A DNA stretch of 64,000 bases from Streptomyces venezuelae (GTDB taxonomy: Bacteria; Actinomycetota; Actinomycetes; Streptomycetales; Streptomycetaceae). Shown one piece after another: positions 17,564-29,120 of the stretch (positions are counted from its first letter, which is position 1; each line of letters opens with the position of its first letter). Position numbers and translations under genes: made by a program. The notes beneath the pieces are model-generated. The model searched no databases, was not told where the DNA came from, and saw nothing but the letters and a program-made list of their open reading frames with translations. The stretch is from positions 2,266,001 through 2,330,000 of the forward strand of contig NZ_CP029190.1 in assembly GCF_008642295.1 (NCBI RefSeq), given 5' to 3'.

Positions 17564-19087
17564 ATGACGAACCCGCCTCGCGCCGGCCGCCGGGAATGGA
17601 CCGCCTTCACCGTCCTCCTGCTGCCCCTCCTCCTGGTCTCGATGGACGTCTCCGTCCTGTACTTCGCCATCCCGGCCATCACCCGGGAGCTCGACCCCAC
17701 CGCCACCCAGCAGCTGTGGATCTTCGACAGCTACGCCTTCGCACTGGCCGGCCTGCTGATCACCATGGGTTCGCTCGGCGACCGGATCGGGCGGCGCAAG
17801 CTGCTCCTGATCGGCGCCGCCGCCTTCGGGCTCGCCTCGGTCGGCGCGGCCTACGCCACCAGCGCCGACATGCTGATCGCCGCCCGCATCCTGCTCGGCA
17901 TCGGCGGGGCCACCCTGATGCCCTCCACCCTGGCCCTGGTCCGGAACCTGTTCCAGGACGACGCGCAGCGCACCCGGGCCATCGCCCTCTGGTCCGGCGC
18001 GATGGCGGGCGGCATCGCCCTCGGTTCCGTGATGAGCGGCGTGCTGCTGAGTCACTTCTGGTGGGGCTCGGTCTTCCTGATCAATGTCCCGGCGATGCTG
18101 CTGCTGCTTGTCCTGTCGCCAGTACTGGTCCCCGAGTTCAAGGACCCGGCCCCGGGCCGCTTCGACCTGCTGGGCGTGCCGCTGTCCATGGGGGCCGTGC
18201 TGCCGGTGGTGTACGGGCTGAAGGAGATCGCCGCCGAGGGGGTCGACCCCTTCCGGCTGGGCTGCCTGGCCGTGGGCGGGATCATCGGGTTCGTCTTCGT
18301 CCGCCGCCAGCGCTCCCGGGCCGACGCGATGATCAGCCCAGAGCTGTTCCGGGCCCGCGGCTTCGGCGCCGCCGTCACCCTCAACACCCTCGCCGCCTTC
18401 GCCATGATGGGCTCGGCCTATTTCTCCACCCAGTACCTCCAGTCGGTCCTCGGCATGGACACCCTGGAGGCCGCCCTGTGGAGCCTCGCCCCGTCCCTGG
18501 CCGTGGGTGCCACCGCCCCGGTCGCCGCCACCCTCGGGCAGCGGCTCGGCAAGGGCCCGGTCATCGCCGGCGGGTTCGCCACCGGCGCCCTCGGCTTCGC
18601 CCTGTTCGCTCTGGTCGGCACCGATTCGCTGTGGCTGCTGCTGGCCGGCTGCGCGGTGCTGGCCGGCGGCATCGTCACCGTGATGTCCCTGGCCTCGGAC
18701 ATGGCACTGGCCGCCGCCCCCGCCGAGAAGGCCGGTTCGGCCGCCTCCGTGCTGGAGACCGGCCAGGAGTTCGGCGGCGCCCTGGGCATGGCCCTGCTGG
18801 GCAGCCTGGGCACCGCCGTCTACCGCAGCGACCTGGCGGATGCCGACCCCGCCGTCCGCGAGACCCTCGGCGGGGCCGTGTCAGCCGCGCAGCAGCTGGG
18901 CGGTGAGGCAGGTGCCGCGGTGCTGGCCGCGGCCCGCGAAGCCTTTGTGCACGGGCTGCACTACGCCGCCTGGGGGGCGGGTGTGCTGCTGCTGGCCGCC
19001 GCCGCGCTCGCCCTGGTGCTGCTGCGCCCCGGCGGGGGCTCCGCGCCGGCCGGAGCTGCGGCCGAGCCGGTGGGTGCGGCGCACTGA
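17564..19087 (+). CDS. MFS transporter, DHA2 (14-TM) drug:H+ antiporter family
   Basis: 507 residues with about 14 hydrophobic segments. Motif A is GSLGDRIGRRKLLLIG (about 69-84), and LDPTATQQLWIFDSYAFALAGLLITMG is the QacA/EmrB-type TM1-TM2 region. Motif C-like ALGSVMSGVLLSHFWWGSVFLINVP follows TM5. It most resembles SmvA/QacA exporters of quaternary amines and antibiotics; the substrate cannot be told. Expression is probably controlled by the divergent TetR. A bidirectional terminator follows the stop. Confidence 0.93.
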   Translation: MTNPPRAGRREWTAFTVLLLPLLLVSMDVSVLYFAIPAITRELDPTATQQLWIFDSYAFALAGLLITMGSLGDRIGRRKLLLIGAAAFGLASVGAAYATSADMLIAARILLGIGGATLMPSTLALVRNLFQDDAQRTRAIALWSGAMAGGIALGSVMSGVLLSHFWWGSVFLINVPAMLLLLVLSPVLVPEFKDPAPGRFDLLGVPLSMGAVLPVVYGLKEIAAEGVDPFRLGCLAVGGIIGFVFVRRQRSRADAMISPELFRARGFGAAVTLNTLAAFAMMGSAYFSTQYLQSVLGMDTLEAALWSLAPSLAVGATAPVAATLGQRLGKGPVIAGGFATGALGFALFALVGTDSLWLLLAGCAVLAGGIVTVMSLASDMALAAAPAEKAGSAASVLETGQEFGGALGMALLGSLGTAVYRSDLADADPAVRETLGGAVSAAQQLGGEAGAAVLAAAREAFVHGLHYAAWGAGVLLLAAAALALVLLRPGGGSAPAGAAAEPVGAAH

Positions 19088-19107
19088 GCGACGTACGAAC
19101 ATACGAA

Positions 19108-19135
19108 AAGGGCCCGGGGAATCCCCCGGGCCCTT
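19108..19135. terminator. Bidirectional terminator between MFS gene and serA
   Basis: AAGGGCCCGGGG (19108-19119) and its complement (19124-19135) with a 4-nt loop; A-run before and TTC after. It serves both convergent genes. Confidence 0.85.
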
Positions 19136-19179
19136 CGTCGTGCGTGTGCGTGCGCGTGCGCGGGTGCGACGCGGTGCGG

Positions 19180-20772
19180 TCAGCCGTCCAGGTTGACCGA
19201 GCGGGCCGAGGCCGCGCCGATCTCCTCGGCGATCTCCGCCAGGACGCTCGCCGGGAGGGTGTCGTCCACGGTCAGGACGGCAAGCGCCTCACCGTGCTCC
19301 TCGGCCCGGGCGACCTGCATGCCCGCGATGTTCAGACCGGCCTCGCCGAGGATCCGGCCGACGGTGCCGACGACACCCGGGCGGTCCTGGTAGCCGAGCA
19401 CCACCATGTGGTCGGCGAGCGCGAGGTCCACGTCGTACTCGCCGATGCCGACGATCTTCTGGAGGTGCTTGGGGCCGGCCAGGGTGCCGGAGACCGACAC
19501 CTCCTGACCGTCCGACAGGGTGCCGCGGACGGTCACCACGTTGCGGTGGTCCGGGGACTCCGAGCTGGTGGTCAGCCGCACCTCGACACCGCGCTCCTGC
19601 GCGAACAGCGGGGCGTTGACGTAGGAGACCGTCTCGTCGACGACGTCCTCGAACACACCCTTGAGGGCGGACAGTTCCAGCACCTTCACATCGTGCTGGG
19701 TGATCTCGCCACAGACCTCGACGTCGAGGCGGACCGCGACCTCGCCCGCGAGAGCGGTGAAGATACGGCCCAGCTTCTCGGCGAGCGGCAGACCGGGACG
19801 CACGTCCTCGGCGATGACGCCACCCTGGACGTTGACCGCGTCCGGCACCAGCTCGCCGGCGAGCGCGAGGCGCACCGACTTGGCGACCGCGATACCGGCC
19901 TTCTCCTGGGCCTCGTCCGTGGACGCACCGAGGTGCGGGGTGCAGACGACCTGGTCGAGCTCGAAGAGCGGGGAGTCCGTGCAGGGCTCCTTCGCGTACA
20001 CGTCGAGGCCGGCGCCGGCGACCCGGCCCTCCTTGAGCGCCGAGTACAGCGCGGCCTCGTCGACGATCCCGCCGCGGGCGGCGTTGACGATGCGGACGCT
20101 CGGCTTGACCTTGTGCAGGGCCTCGTCACCGATGAGACCGATGGTCTCGGGGGTCTTGGGCAGGTGCACGGTGATGAAGTCGGCGACCTCGAGGAGCTCG
20201 TCCAGGGTGAGCATCTTGACGCCCATCTGGGCGGCCCGCGCGGGCTGGACGTAGGGGTCGTAGGCGACGACCTTCATCCCGAAGGCGGACATCCGCTGGG
20301 CGACCAGGACGCCGATACGGCCGAGGCCGACGACACCGAGGGTCTTCTCGCTGAGCTCGACACCCGTGTACTTGTTCCGCTTCCACTCGCCGTTCTTCAG
20401 GGCGGTGTTGGCCTGCGGGATGTTGCGGGCGGTGGCGACGAGCAGGCCGCAGGCCAGCTCGGCGGCGGTGACGATGTTCGAGGTGGGCGCGTTGACCACC
20501 ATCACGCCGGCCTTGGTGGCGGCGGAGACGTCCACGTTGTCCAGGCCGACTCCGGCCCGGGCCACGACCTTCAGCTTCTTCGCGGCGGCGATGGCCTCGG
20601 CGTCCACCTTGGTGGCGGAGCGGACCAGAATGGCGTCGACGTCGGCGATGGCGGGCAGCAGCTCCGCACGGTCGGCGCCGTTGCAGTGCCGGATCTCGAA
20701 GTCGGGGCCGAGCGCGTCCACGGTGGCGGGCGACAGCTCTTCGGCGATGAGTACGACTGGTTTCGAGCTCAC
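19180..20772 (-). CDS. serA: D-3-phosphoglycerate dehydrogenase
   Basis: 530 residues, the long actinobacterial type with an intervening ASB domain and a C-terminal ACT domain. It catalyses the first step of serine synthesis (3-phosphoglycerate to phosphohydroxypyruvate). GLGRIGVLVAQRM (about residue 150) is the NAD-binding loop, NAARGGIVDEAAL and PHLGASTDEAQEKAG carry the catalytic Arg/His regions, and the ACT domain begins near QDRPGVVGTVGRILGEAGLNIAG. GTG 20772 follows GAGG by 8 nt. Upstream there is about 260 bp without a gene, holding a TACACT -10-like element (20890-20885) and the ilvC terminator. Confidence 0.97.
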   Translation of the reverse strand: MSSKPVVLIAEELSPATVDALGPDFEIRHCNGADRAELLPAIADVDAILVRSATKVDAEAIAAAKKLKVVARAGVGLDNVDVSAATKAGVMVVNAPTSNIVTAAELACGLLVATARNIPQANTALKNGEWKRNKYTGVELSEKTLGVVGLGRIGVLVAQRMSAFGMKVVAYDPYVQPARAAQMGVKMLTLDELLEVADFITVHLPKTPETIGLIGDEALHKVKPSVRIVNAARGGIVDEAALYSALKEGRVAGAGLDVYAKEPCTDSPLFELDQVVCTPHLGASTDEAQEKAGIAVAKSVRLALAGELVPDAVNVQGGVIAEDVRPGLPLAEKLGRIFTALAGEVAVRLDVEVCGEITQHDVKVLELSALKGVFEDVVDETVSYVNAPLFAQERGVEVRLTTSSESPDHRNVVTVRGTLSDGQEVSVSGTLAGPKHLQKIVGIGEYDVDLALADHMVVLGYQDRPGVVGTVGRILGEAGLNIAGMQVARAEEHGEALAVLTVDDTLPASVLAEIAEEIGAASARSVNLDG

Positions 20773-20980
20773 GTGGGTCCTCACAAGTCCAGTGCGGACG
20801 GCCGTCCCGACGGCCGCAGGCGGTGGAGGGGCTAGCCGCGTGGAAGACGCACGACACTGTGGGCCTGACGCGTATGTGTTGTGCAGTGTAGTAGCGGCGG
20901 CGGACTTGTTTTCCGCCTGTCCGGAAGGATCACCCGTCCGGGGTTGGCCAGGGTGGACAAGCGGAACCGGCCCGGGACCG

Positions 20981-21014
20981 GGCGGGGCCGGGACGCACGC
21001 GTCCCGGCCCCGCC
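20981..21014 (-). terminator. Terminator after ilvC
   Basis: Perfect 16-bp arms (20981-20996 and 20999-21014) with a 2-nt turn, 22 bp beyond the ilvC stop. Very stable but without a T-run, as is common in Streptomyces. Confidence 0.8.
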
Positions 21015-21035
21015 GCCGCGGGTCCTGCCCGGGGC

Positions 21036-24579
<3,544 letters not shown>

Positions 24580-24620
24580 CGGCATTCTCTTCTCGAAGCT
24601 GAGGGTTTTACAGGAGCAAC

Positions 24621-24654
24621 AAAAAACCCCTCGTGCCGGGAGGCAAGCGAGGGG
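24621..24654 (-). terminator. ilvB attenuator (leader terminator)
   Basis: On the minus strand CCCCTCG (24654-24648) pairs with CGAGGGG (24633-24627), with a TGCC/GGCA extension inside, followed directly by six Ts (24626-24621). It lies between the leader peptide stop and ilvB, so it is an intrinsic terminator that must be avoided for ilvBNC to be expressed. Confidence 0.9.
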
Positions 24655-24696
24655 AGCGCGTCGGGTGCGTGCAGCGGGGACATGCTGGTCCCAGCC

Positions 24697-24738
24697 TTAG
24701 CCGACGCGCTTTCCAAGTACGAGAATTCGGGTGCGCAT
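24697..24738 (-). CDS. ilvB leader peptide (13 aa)
   Basis: ATG 24738 to TAA 24697 encodes MRTRILVLGKRVG. Ile-Leu-Val-Leu at codons 5-8 are the regulatory residues for a branched-chain amino acid attenuator. GGAGGGAGG lies upstream of the ATG. The last codons (24710-24701) are perfectly complementary over 10 bp to 24664-24655, just before the attenuator stem. A ribosome stalled on the Ile/Leu/Val codons would mask this stem and alter the terminator. Such ilvB leaders are known in actinobacteria. Confidence 0.88.
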   Translation of the reverse strand: MRTRILVLGKRVG

Positions 24739-24771
24739 GGCACAGACCCTCCCTCCGGCGGGAGGTCGATG

Positions 24772-27700
24772 TCAAGTGGGTGGGACGGGCGTCTCATTAT
24801 GTGAGCCCCTCTGGATGACCAAGGAGCCCCCCAGCGAACCGCCGGCCAAGGCAGGCAGGGCTGCCCCGCCCGGTACTGGAAACGTACTCCTGACGAGCGC
24901 GCGGTGCAGCCGGTATTCGTCAAGAGGTTCGGAGAAGGCCAATCCTTGACCGTGGGTGCAGCCCATGGCGCGGAGGGCGAGGACCTGCTCGGGGAGGTCC
25001 ACCCCTTCGGCCACCGATTGCATTCCCAGATCGTTTGCGATACGCAACAAACCAGCCGTGATCTTGTTGAGTCTGGCCGATTCCACCACCCCCTCGACGA
25101 GGCCGCGGTCCAGTTTGAGTACGTCCACGGGGAGGCGGCGGAGGGCGCTGATGCCTGCGTAGCCGCTGCCGAAGCCGTCCAGGGCGATCCGGACCCCGAG
25201 CCGGCGCAAGGCCGTCAGACGGCGCTCCAGCTCGTCGAAGGGCACGCGTGGATCACTGTCGGCCAGTTCCAGGATCAGGGCCCCGGACGGCAGCCCGTGG
25301 CGGGCCAGCAGGGCTTCCACGGAGGCGGGCGGAACGGCTCTGTCCAGCAGCTGCCGGGCGCTCATGCGGACCGCGACCGGGGTGTCGTGCCCGGCCCGGT
25401 GGCGCTCGGCCGCCTGCCCCACGGCCTCCTCCAGCAGCCGGTGGCCCAGCTCGGCGGCGCGGGAGGCATCCGGACCGGCGGTCCGAGGCGCGTCCTGGGG
25501 TTCCCCGGAGTCCTGGGAGTCCCGGGAGACCTGGAATTCCCGGGAGTCCTGGGATTCGGCCACCCGGAGGAATTCGGCGGGGGTGAAGAGGATGCCCTGG
25601 GCGGAGCGCCAGCGGGCCTGCGCGGCCACCGCGGTGACCTCGCCGGTGGCCAGCGAGACCACGGGCTGGTGCAACAGGGCGAACTCCCCCTCCTGCCGCG
25701 GGCCGCGCAGCCGGCCGGACGGCTCGGCCTTGTGGACCGCCTCGGTCTGCATCTGGGGGACGTACAGCTCGACCCGGTCCTTGCCGCCGGCCTTGGCCCG
25801 GTACATCGCCAGGTCCGCGTTGCGCATCAGGTCCGAGGGGGTGGTGCCGGAGTCGGCGAACGCCACGCCGATGCTGGCGGCCACCCGGACCTCGCTGCCG
25901 GCGATCCGGTAGGGCTGGGAGAGGGTGCTGCGCAGGCGCTCGGCGATCTCGTGCACCAGGTGCTCGCGGCCGGCCGGGTCGCGGTTGCCGTCGCCGAGGA
26001 TGAGGGCGGCGAACTCGTCGCCGCCGAGGCGGGCGGCGGTGTCCCCGGCGCGCACCGAGTCCTGGAGCCGGCGGGCCGCCTCGATGAGCAGCTCGTCGCC
26101 GGCCTGGTGGCCGATGGTGTCGTTGACGGCCTTGAAGCCGTCGAGGTCGATGAAGAGCACGGCGCTGCTGTGGTCCCCGGCCCGTCGGCCGGCCAGGGCC
26201 TGGCGGACCCGGCGGGTGAACAGGGCCCGGTTGGGCAGGTCGGTCAGCGGGTCGTGTTCGGCGCTGTGCTGGAGCTGGGCCTGGAGGCGGACCCGTTCGG
26301 TGACGTCACGGCTGTTGAGGATCAGCCCGCCCTGGTGGCGGTTGACGGTGGACTCCACGTTGAGCCATTCGCCCCGGCCGGACTCGAAGCGGCATTCGAT
26401 CCGGGTGGTGGACTCCTCGCCGGGCGGGACGGCGAGGAAGCGCCGCACCTCGTGGACCACCCGGCCGAGGTCGTCGGGGTGGATGAGCTCGGCGAGCCGG
26501 CGGCCGACCAGTTCCTCCGCCTCACGGCCGTAGACCCCGGCCGCGGCGGGGCTGACGTACCGCAACACGCCGGAGGGCGCGGCGATCATGATGACATCGC
26601 TGGACCCCTGGACCAGGGAGCGGAAGTGGTTCTCCTTCTGGGCCAGTTCCTGGGTGAGCGCGATGTTGTCGAGGAGCATGATGCCCTGGCGGACGACGAG
26701 GGCGAGGACCACGGTGCAGGCGGTGAAGACGACCACCCGGTCGACCTTCCGGCTGCCGTCCAGCACGTTGTACAGGATGCCCAGGGTGCAGACGGCCGCC
26801 GCGAGGTACGGGGTGAGGGCGGGCAGCGAGCCCGTGATCGGCCGGCTGACCTGGCGGGCGGGGTACGGCTGGCCGGGCCGCCGCCCGACCGGGCCCGGCG
26901 GGGTGCGCCGGGCGCCCCAGGGTGCGTACGCGAGGAGCAGCGAGCCGGCGAACCAGCCGGCGTCGAGCAGCTGCCCGGACTGGTAGTTCTCGCGGAGCAG
27001 CGGCGAGATGAACAGGGCGTCGCTGAGCACGGTCAGCGCGAGGCCGGCGATGGCCGTGTTGACGGCCGAGCGGTTGCCCGCGGAGCGCCGGAAGTGCAGG
27101 ACCAGGACCATCGAGACGAGGGCGATGTCCAGCAGCGGATAGGCGAGTGCGAGCGCGGCGCGGGCGACGCTGCCGGGGGCTCCGGACTGGGCGGTCTCCG
27201 CGGCGTTGGCGAGGGCGAGGCTCCAGGACAGGGTGAGCAGGGAGCCGCCGATGAGCCAGGAGTCGAGGGCCAGGCAGACCCAGCCGGCCCGGGTGACCGG
27301 GCGTTTGGCGAGGACGAGCAGGCCCACGATGGCGGGCGGGGCGAAGCAGAGGAAGGCGAAGTCGGCGAGGGAGTGGCTGGGCACCTCGGTGTCGAGGACC
27401 ACCTCGTACCAGCCCCAGACGGCGTTGCCGACGGCCCCCATCAGGGAGGAGAAGGCGAACAGCAGCCAGGCGGGGCGTTCCCGGCTGCGGTGGGTGCGGG
27501 CGTAGTGGTAGCAGGAGACCGCGGCGAGTAACCCGGCGGCGCTGAGCCCGAAGTCGCCCATGAACACGGCGAGTTCTTTGGAGCCCCAGCTGAAGGTCGC
27601 CCCGATCGCATAGGCGCCGCTGATCAGGGCGAGGAGGAGCTGCGCCAGCAGTCCCTTGCCGCTGCCGGAGACCGGCGACTGGGCCAGGAGCGCACCGGGG

Positions 27701-27957
27701 GAGCTCACGGGGCCCCCTCGGCCGGCGGTGCCGCCGCTCCGGCTGGTCGGGCCGGGTGGGCTGATGGAGCCGGTTCGGCCGATGGGGCCGGGGCCGGCCG
27801 GGCCCGCGGGGCCGCCGGTGCGGCGGTCGTGACCCGGTTGGCTGGTTTCGGCGCACTCGCGTGGCGCCTCCGGCGGCTCCGCCGCGTCGGATCCTTCGTC
27901 CATTGACCGTGCATCGCCCGTCGCCCCCCAAACTGTCCGATCACTCCCCAGCGCCAT
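24772..27957 (-). CDS. Membrane GGDEF-EAL protein with degenerate EAL domain
   Basis: About 1061 residues. A Pro/Gly-rich cytoplasmic N-terminus (to about 95) is followed by about ten membrane helices (100-425), a PAS domain (HFRSLVQGSSDVIMIAAPSGVLRYVSPAA..., about 445-560), a GGDEF domain with intact RLGGDEFAALI (about 650) and an EAL-like domain. In the EAL part the signature EAL is AAQ (VTAVAAQARWR), DDFGTG is DGFGSG, and about 35 residues of Ser/Gln/Asp/Glu repeats interrupt the fold after FTPAEFLRVAESQ. So it is a likely diguanylate cyclase with an inactive or c-di-GMP-sensing EAL. ATG 27957 has no clear ribosome-binding site; ATG 27903 is possible. It is upstream of ilvB on the same strand, with the ilv promoter inside its end. 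Confidence 0.9.
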   Translation of the reverse strand: MALGSDRTVWGATGDARSMDEGSDAAEPPEAPRECAETSQPGHDRRTGGPAGPAGPGPIGRTGSISPPGPTSRSGGTAGRGGPVSSPGALLAQSPVSGSGKGLLAQLLLALISGAYAIGATFSWGSKELAVFMGDFGLSAAGLLAAVSCYHYARTHRSRERPAWLLFAFSSLMGAVGNAVWGWYEVVLDTEVPSHSLADFAFLCFAPPAIVGLLVLAKRPVTRAGWVCLALDSWLIGGSLLTLSWSLALANAAETAQSGAPGSVARAALALAYPLLDIALVSMVLVLHFRRSAGNRSAVNTAIAGLALTVLSDALFISPLLRENYQSGQLLDAGWFAGSLLLAYAPWGARRTPPGPVGRRPGQPYPARQVSRPITGSLPALTPYLAAAVCTLGILYNVLDGSRKVDRVVVFTACTVVLALVVRQGIMLLDNIALTQELAQKENHFRSLVQGSSDVIMIAAPSGVLRYVSPAAAGVYGREAEELVGRRLAELIHPDDLGRVVHEVRRFLAVPPGEESTTRIECRFESGRGEWLNVESTVNRHQGGLILNSRDVTERVRLQAQLQHSAEHDPLTDLPNRALFTRRVRQALAGRRAGDHSSAVLFIDLDGFKAVNDTIGHQAGDELLIEAARRLQDSVRAGDTAARLGGDEFAALILGDGNRDPAGREHLVHEIAERLRSTLSQPYRIAGSEVRVAASIGVAFADSGTTPSDLMRNADLAMYRAKAGGKDRVELYVPQMQTEAVHKAEPSGRLRGPRQEGEFALLHQPVVSLATGEVTAVAAQARWRSAQGILFTPAEFLRVAESQDSREFQVSRDSQDSGEPQDAPRTAGPDASRAAELGHRLLEEAVGQAAERHRAGHDTPVAVRMSARQLLDRAVPPASVEALLARHGLPSGALILELADSDPRVPFDELERRLTALRRLGVRIALDGFGSGYAGISALRRLPVDVLKLDRGLVEGVVESARLNKITAGLLRIANDLGMQSVAEGVDLPEQVLALRAMGCTHGQGLAFSEPLDEYRLHRALVRSTFPVPGGAALPALAGGSLGGSLVIQRGSHNETPVPPT
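24796..24822 (-). promoter_or_regulatory. Candidate ilvB operon promoter
   Basis: Minus-strand CATAAT (24801-24796, 5/6 to the -10) with TTGGTC (24822-24817) 15 bp upstream. It lies inside the 3' end of the preceding GGDEF-EAL gene, about 60 bp before the leader peptide ATG. A perfect TTGACA also occurs at 24775-24770 but has no partner -10. Inference. Confidence 0.4.
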
Positions 27958-28002
27958 ACGTTCACGGCGCAGCCCCTTGTTCCGGACGATACACCACTTT
28001 CG

Positions 28003-28015
28003 TTACTCAGGGACA
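28003..28015. promoter_or_regulatory. Candidate BldD box upstream of the GGDEF-EAL gene
   Basis: TTACTCAGGGACA fits the BldD consensus TnACnCWGnGTnA at every defined position but one. It lies 46-58 bp upstream of the start codon, beside a TATCGT -10-like element (27991-27986). BldD-c-di-GMP is known to repress several cyclase genes, so feedback here would be natural. Inference. Confidence 0.45.
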
Positions 28016-28050
28016 GGGTCGATGTACGCTCCGTCACCAAAGGGAGAGTT

Positions 28051-28090
28051 GTGCACACGGAGTGCACATGATCGAATGCGGAGTGTGCAC
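28051..28090. repeat. Three GTGCAC sites in 40 bp
   Basis: GTGCAC at 28051, 28062 and 28085. The last two lie in an imperfect direct repeat (CGGAGTGCACA / CGGAGTGTGCACA). Located between the 2-hydroxyacid dehydrogenase stop and the GGDEF-EAL promoter; possible regulator sites. Confidence 0.5.
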
Positions 28091-28098
28091 ATTCGGGC

Positions 28099-29046
28099 TC
28101 ATTCCGTGATCAATACGGTGTTCTCCACCGGCTCCCCGGCGGCGAACCGGGTGAGCTGACGGGCCAGCAGCCGCTTCGCCCGCGGCTCGAACGCCGAGCT
28201 GCTGCCGCCCACATGGGGCGTGATCAGGACATGGGGAGCATGCCAGAGCGGGTGCCCGGCCGGCAGCGGTTCCGGGTCGGTCACGTCGAGCGCCGCCCGC
28301 AGCCGTCCCGACTCCAGCTCGGCCAGCAGGGACTTGGTGTCGACCACGGGCCCGCGGGCCACGTTGACCAGCAGCGCGCCGTCCTTCATACGGCCGAGGA
28401 AGCCGGCGCCGGCGAGCCCCCGGGTCTCCTCGGTGAGCGGGGTGGAGAGGATCACCACATCGGCCCGGGGCAGCAGGTCCGGCAGTTCGGTGAACGGGTG
28501 TACGGGCCCGCGGGCGGTGGTCCGCGCCGAGCGCGCGACCCGGGTGATCCCCCCGCACTCGAAGGGCGCGAGCCGGTCCTCGATGGCGGCGCCGATGGAT
28601 CCGTACCCCACGATCAGCACGGACTTGTCGGCGAGGGCCGGGTAGAACCCGCCCTGCCAGTCCTCGCGGTCCTGGCCGCGGACCATCCCGGGAATGCCGC
28701 GCAGGGAGGCGAGCACCAGGGTGAGGGCGAGTTCGGCGGTGCTGGCCTCGTGGACCCCGCGGGCATTGCACAGCCGGACGCCCGGTTGCAGGTCCCCGAG
28801 GCCGCCGAGGACGTGGTCGATGCCGGCAGTCAGGGTCTGGACGATCCGGAGCCGCGGCATCAGGGCCAGCGGGCGGATGCTGACCTCGGAGGACTTCATA
28901 TACGGGGTGACGTAGAAGACGCAGTCGGCCGGGTCGGCGGGGAACTCGTCCTCGCCGTCCCACCGGTGGTAGCGGAAGGCGGCGGGGAGGCCGTCGACCT
29001 CGTCGGCGGGGAACGGCAGCCAGACCTCTGGCGTGGTGGAAGACAT
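28099..29046 (-). CDS. D-2-hydroxyacid dehydrogenase
   Basis: About 315 residues from ATG 29046; frames further upstream have no support. The NAD-binding loop is VLIVGYGSIGAAIEDRLAPF (about 140), the catalytic Arg lies in VNVARGPVVDTKSLL and the catalytic His in TPHVGGSSSAF. This is the fold of formate/glycerate/lactate dehydrogenases that interconvert 2-oxoacids and D-2-hydroxyacids. Substrate unknown. Divergent from the aldo-keto reductase at 29121 with a 74-bp gap. Confidence 0.92.
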   Translation of the reverse strand: MSSTTPEVWLPFPADEVDGLPAAFRYHRWDGEDEFPADPADCVFYVTPYMKSSEVSIRPLALMPRLRIVQTLTAGIDHVLGGLGDLQPGVRLCNARGVHEASTAELALTLVLASLRGIPGMVRGQDREDWQGGFYPALADKSVLIVGYGSIGAAIEDRLAPFECGGITRVARSARTTARGPVHPFTELPDLLPRADVVILSTPLTEETRGLAGAGFLGRMKDGALLVNVARGPVVDTKSLLAELESGRLRAALDVTDPEPLPAGHPLWHAPHVLITPHVGGSSSAFEPRAKRLLARQLTRFAAGEPVENTVLITE

Positions 29047-29120
29047 GATCCCGAGGCTATGTGAAGCCATCGCGATCAAGCCGTTAGTTTGGGGTGCGTC
29101 AAAGGGAGGGGGACCCGGGC

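Noticed and set aside
24770..24775. Perfect TTGACA upstream of the ilvB leader
   Set aside because: No -10-like hexamer 16-19 bp downstream; a CATAAT further upstream is a better promoter candidate.
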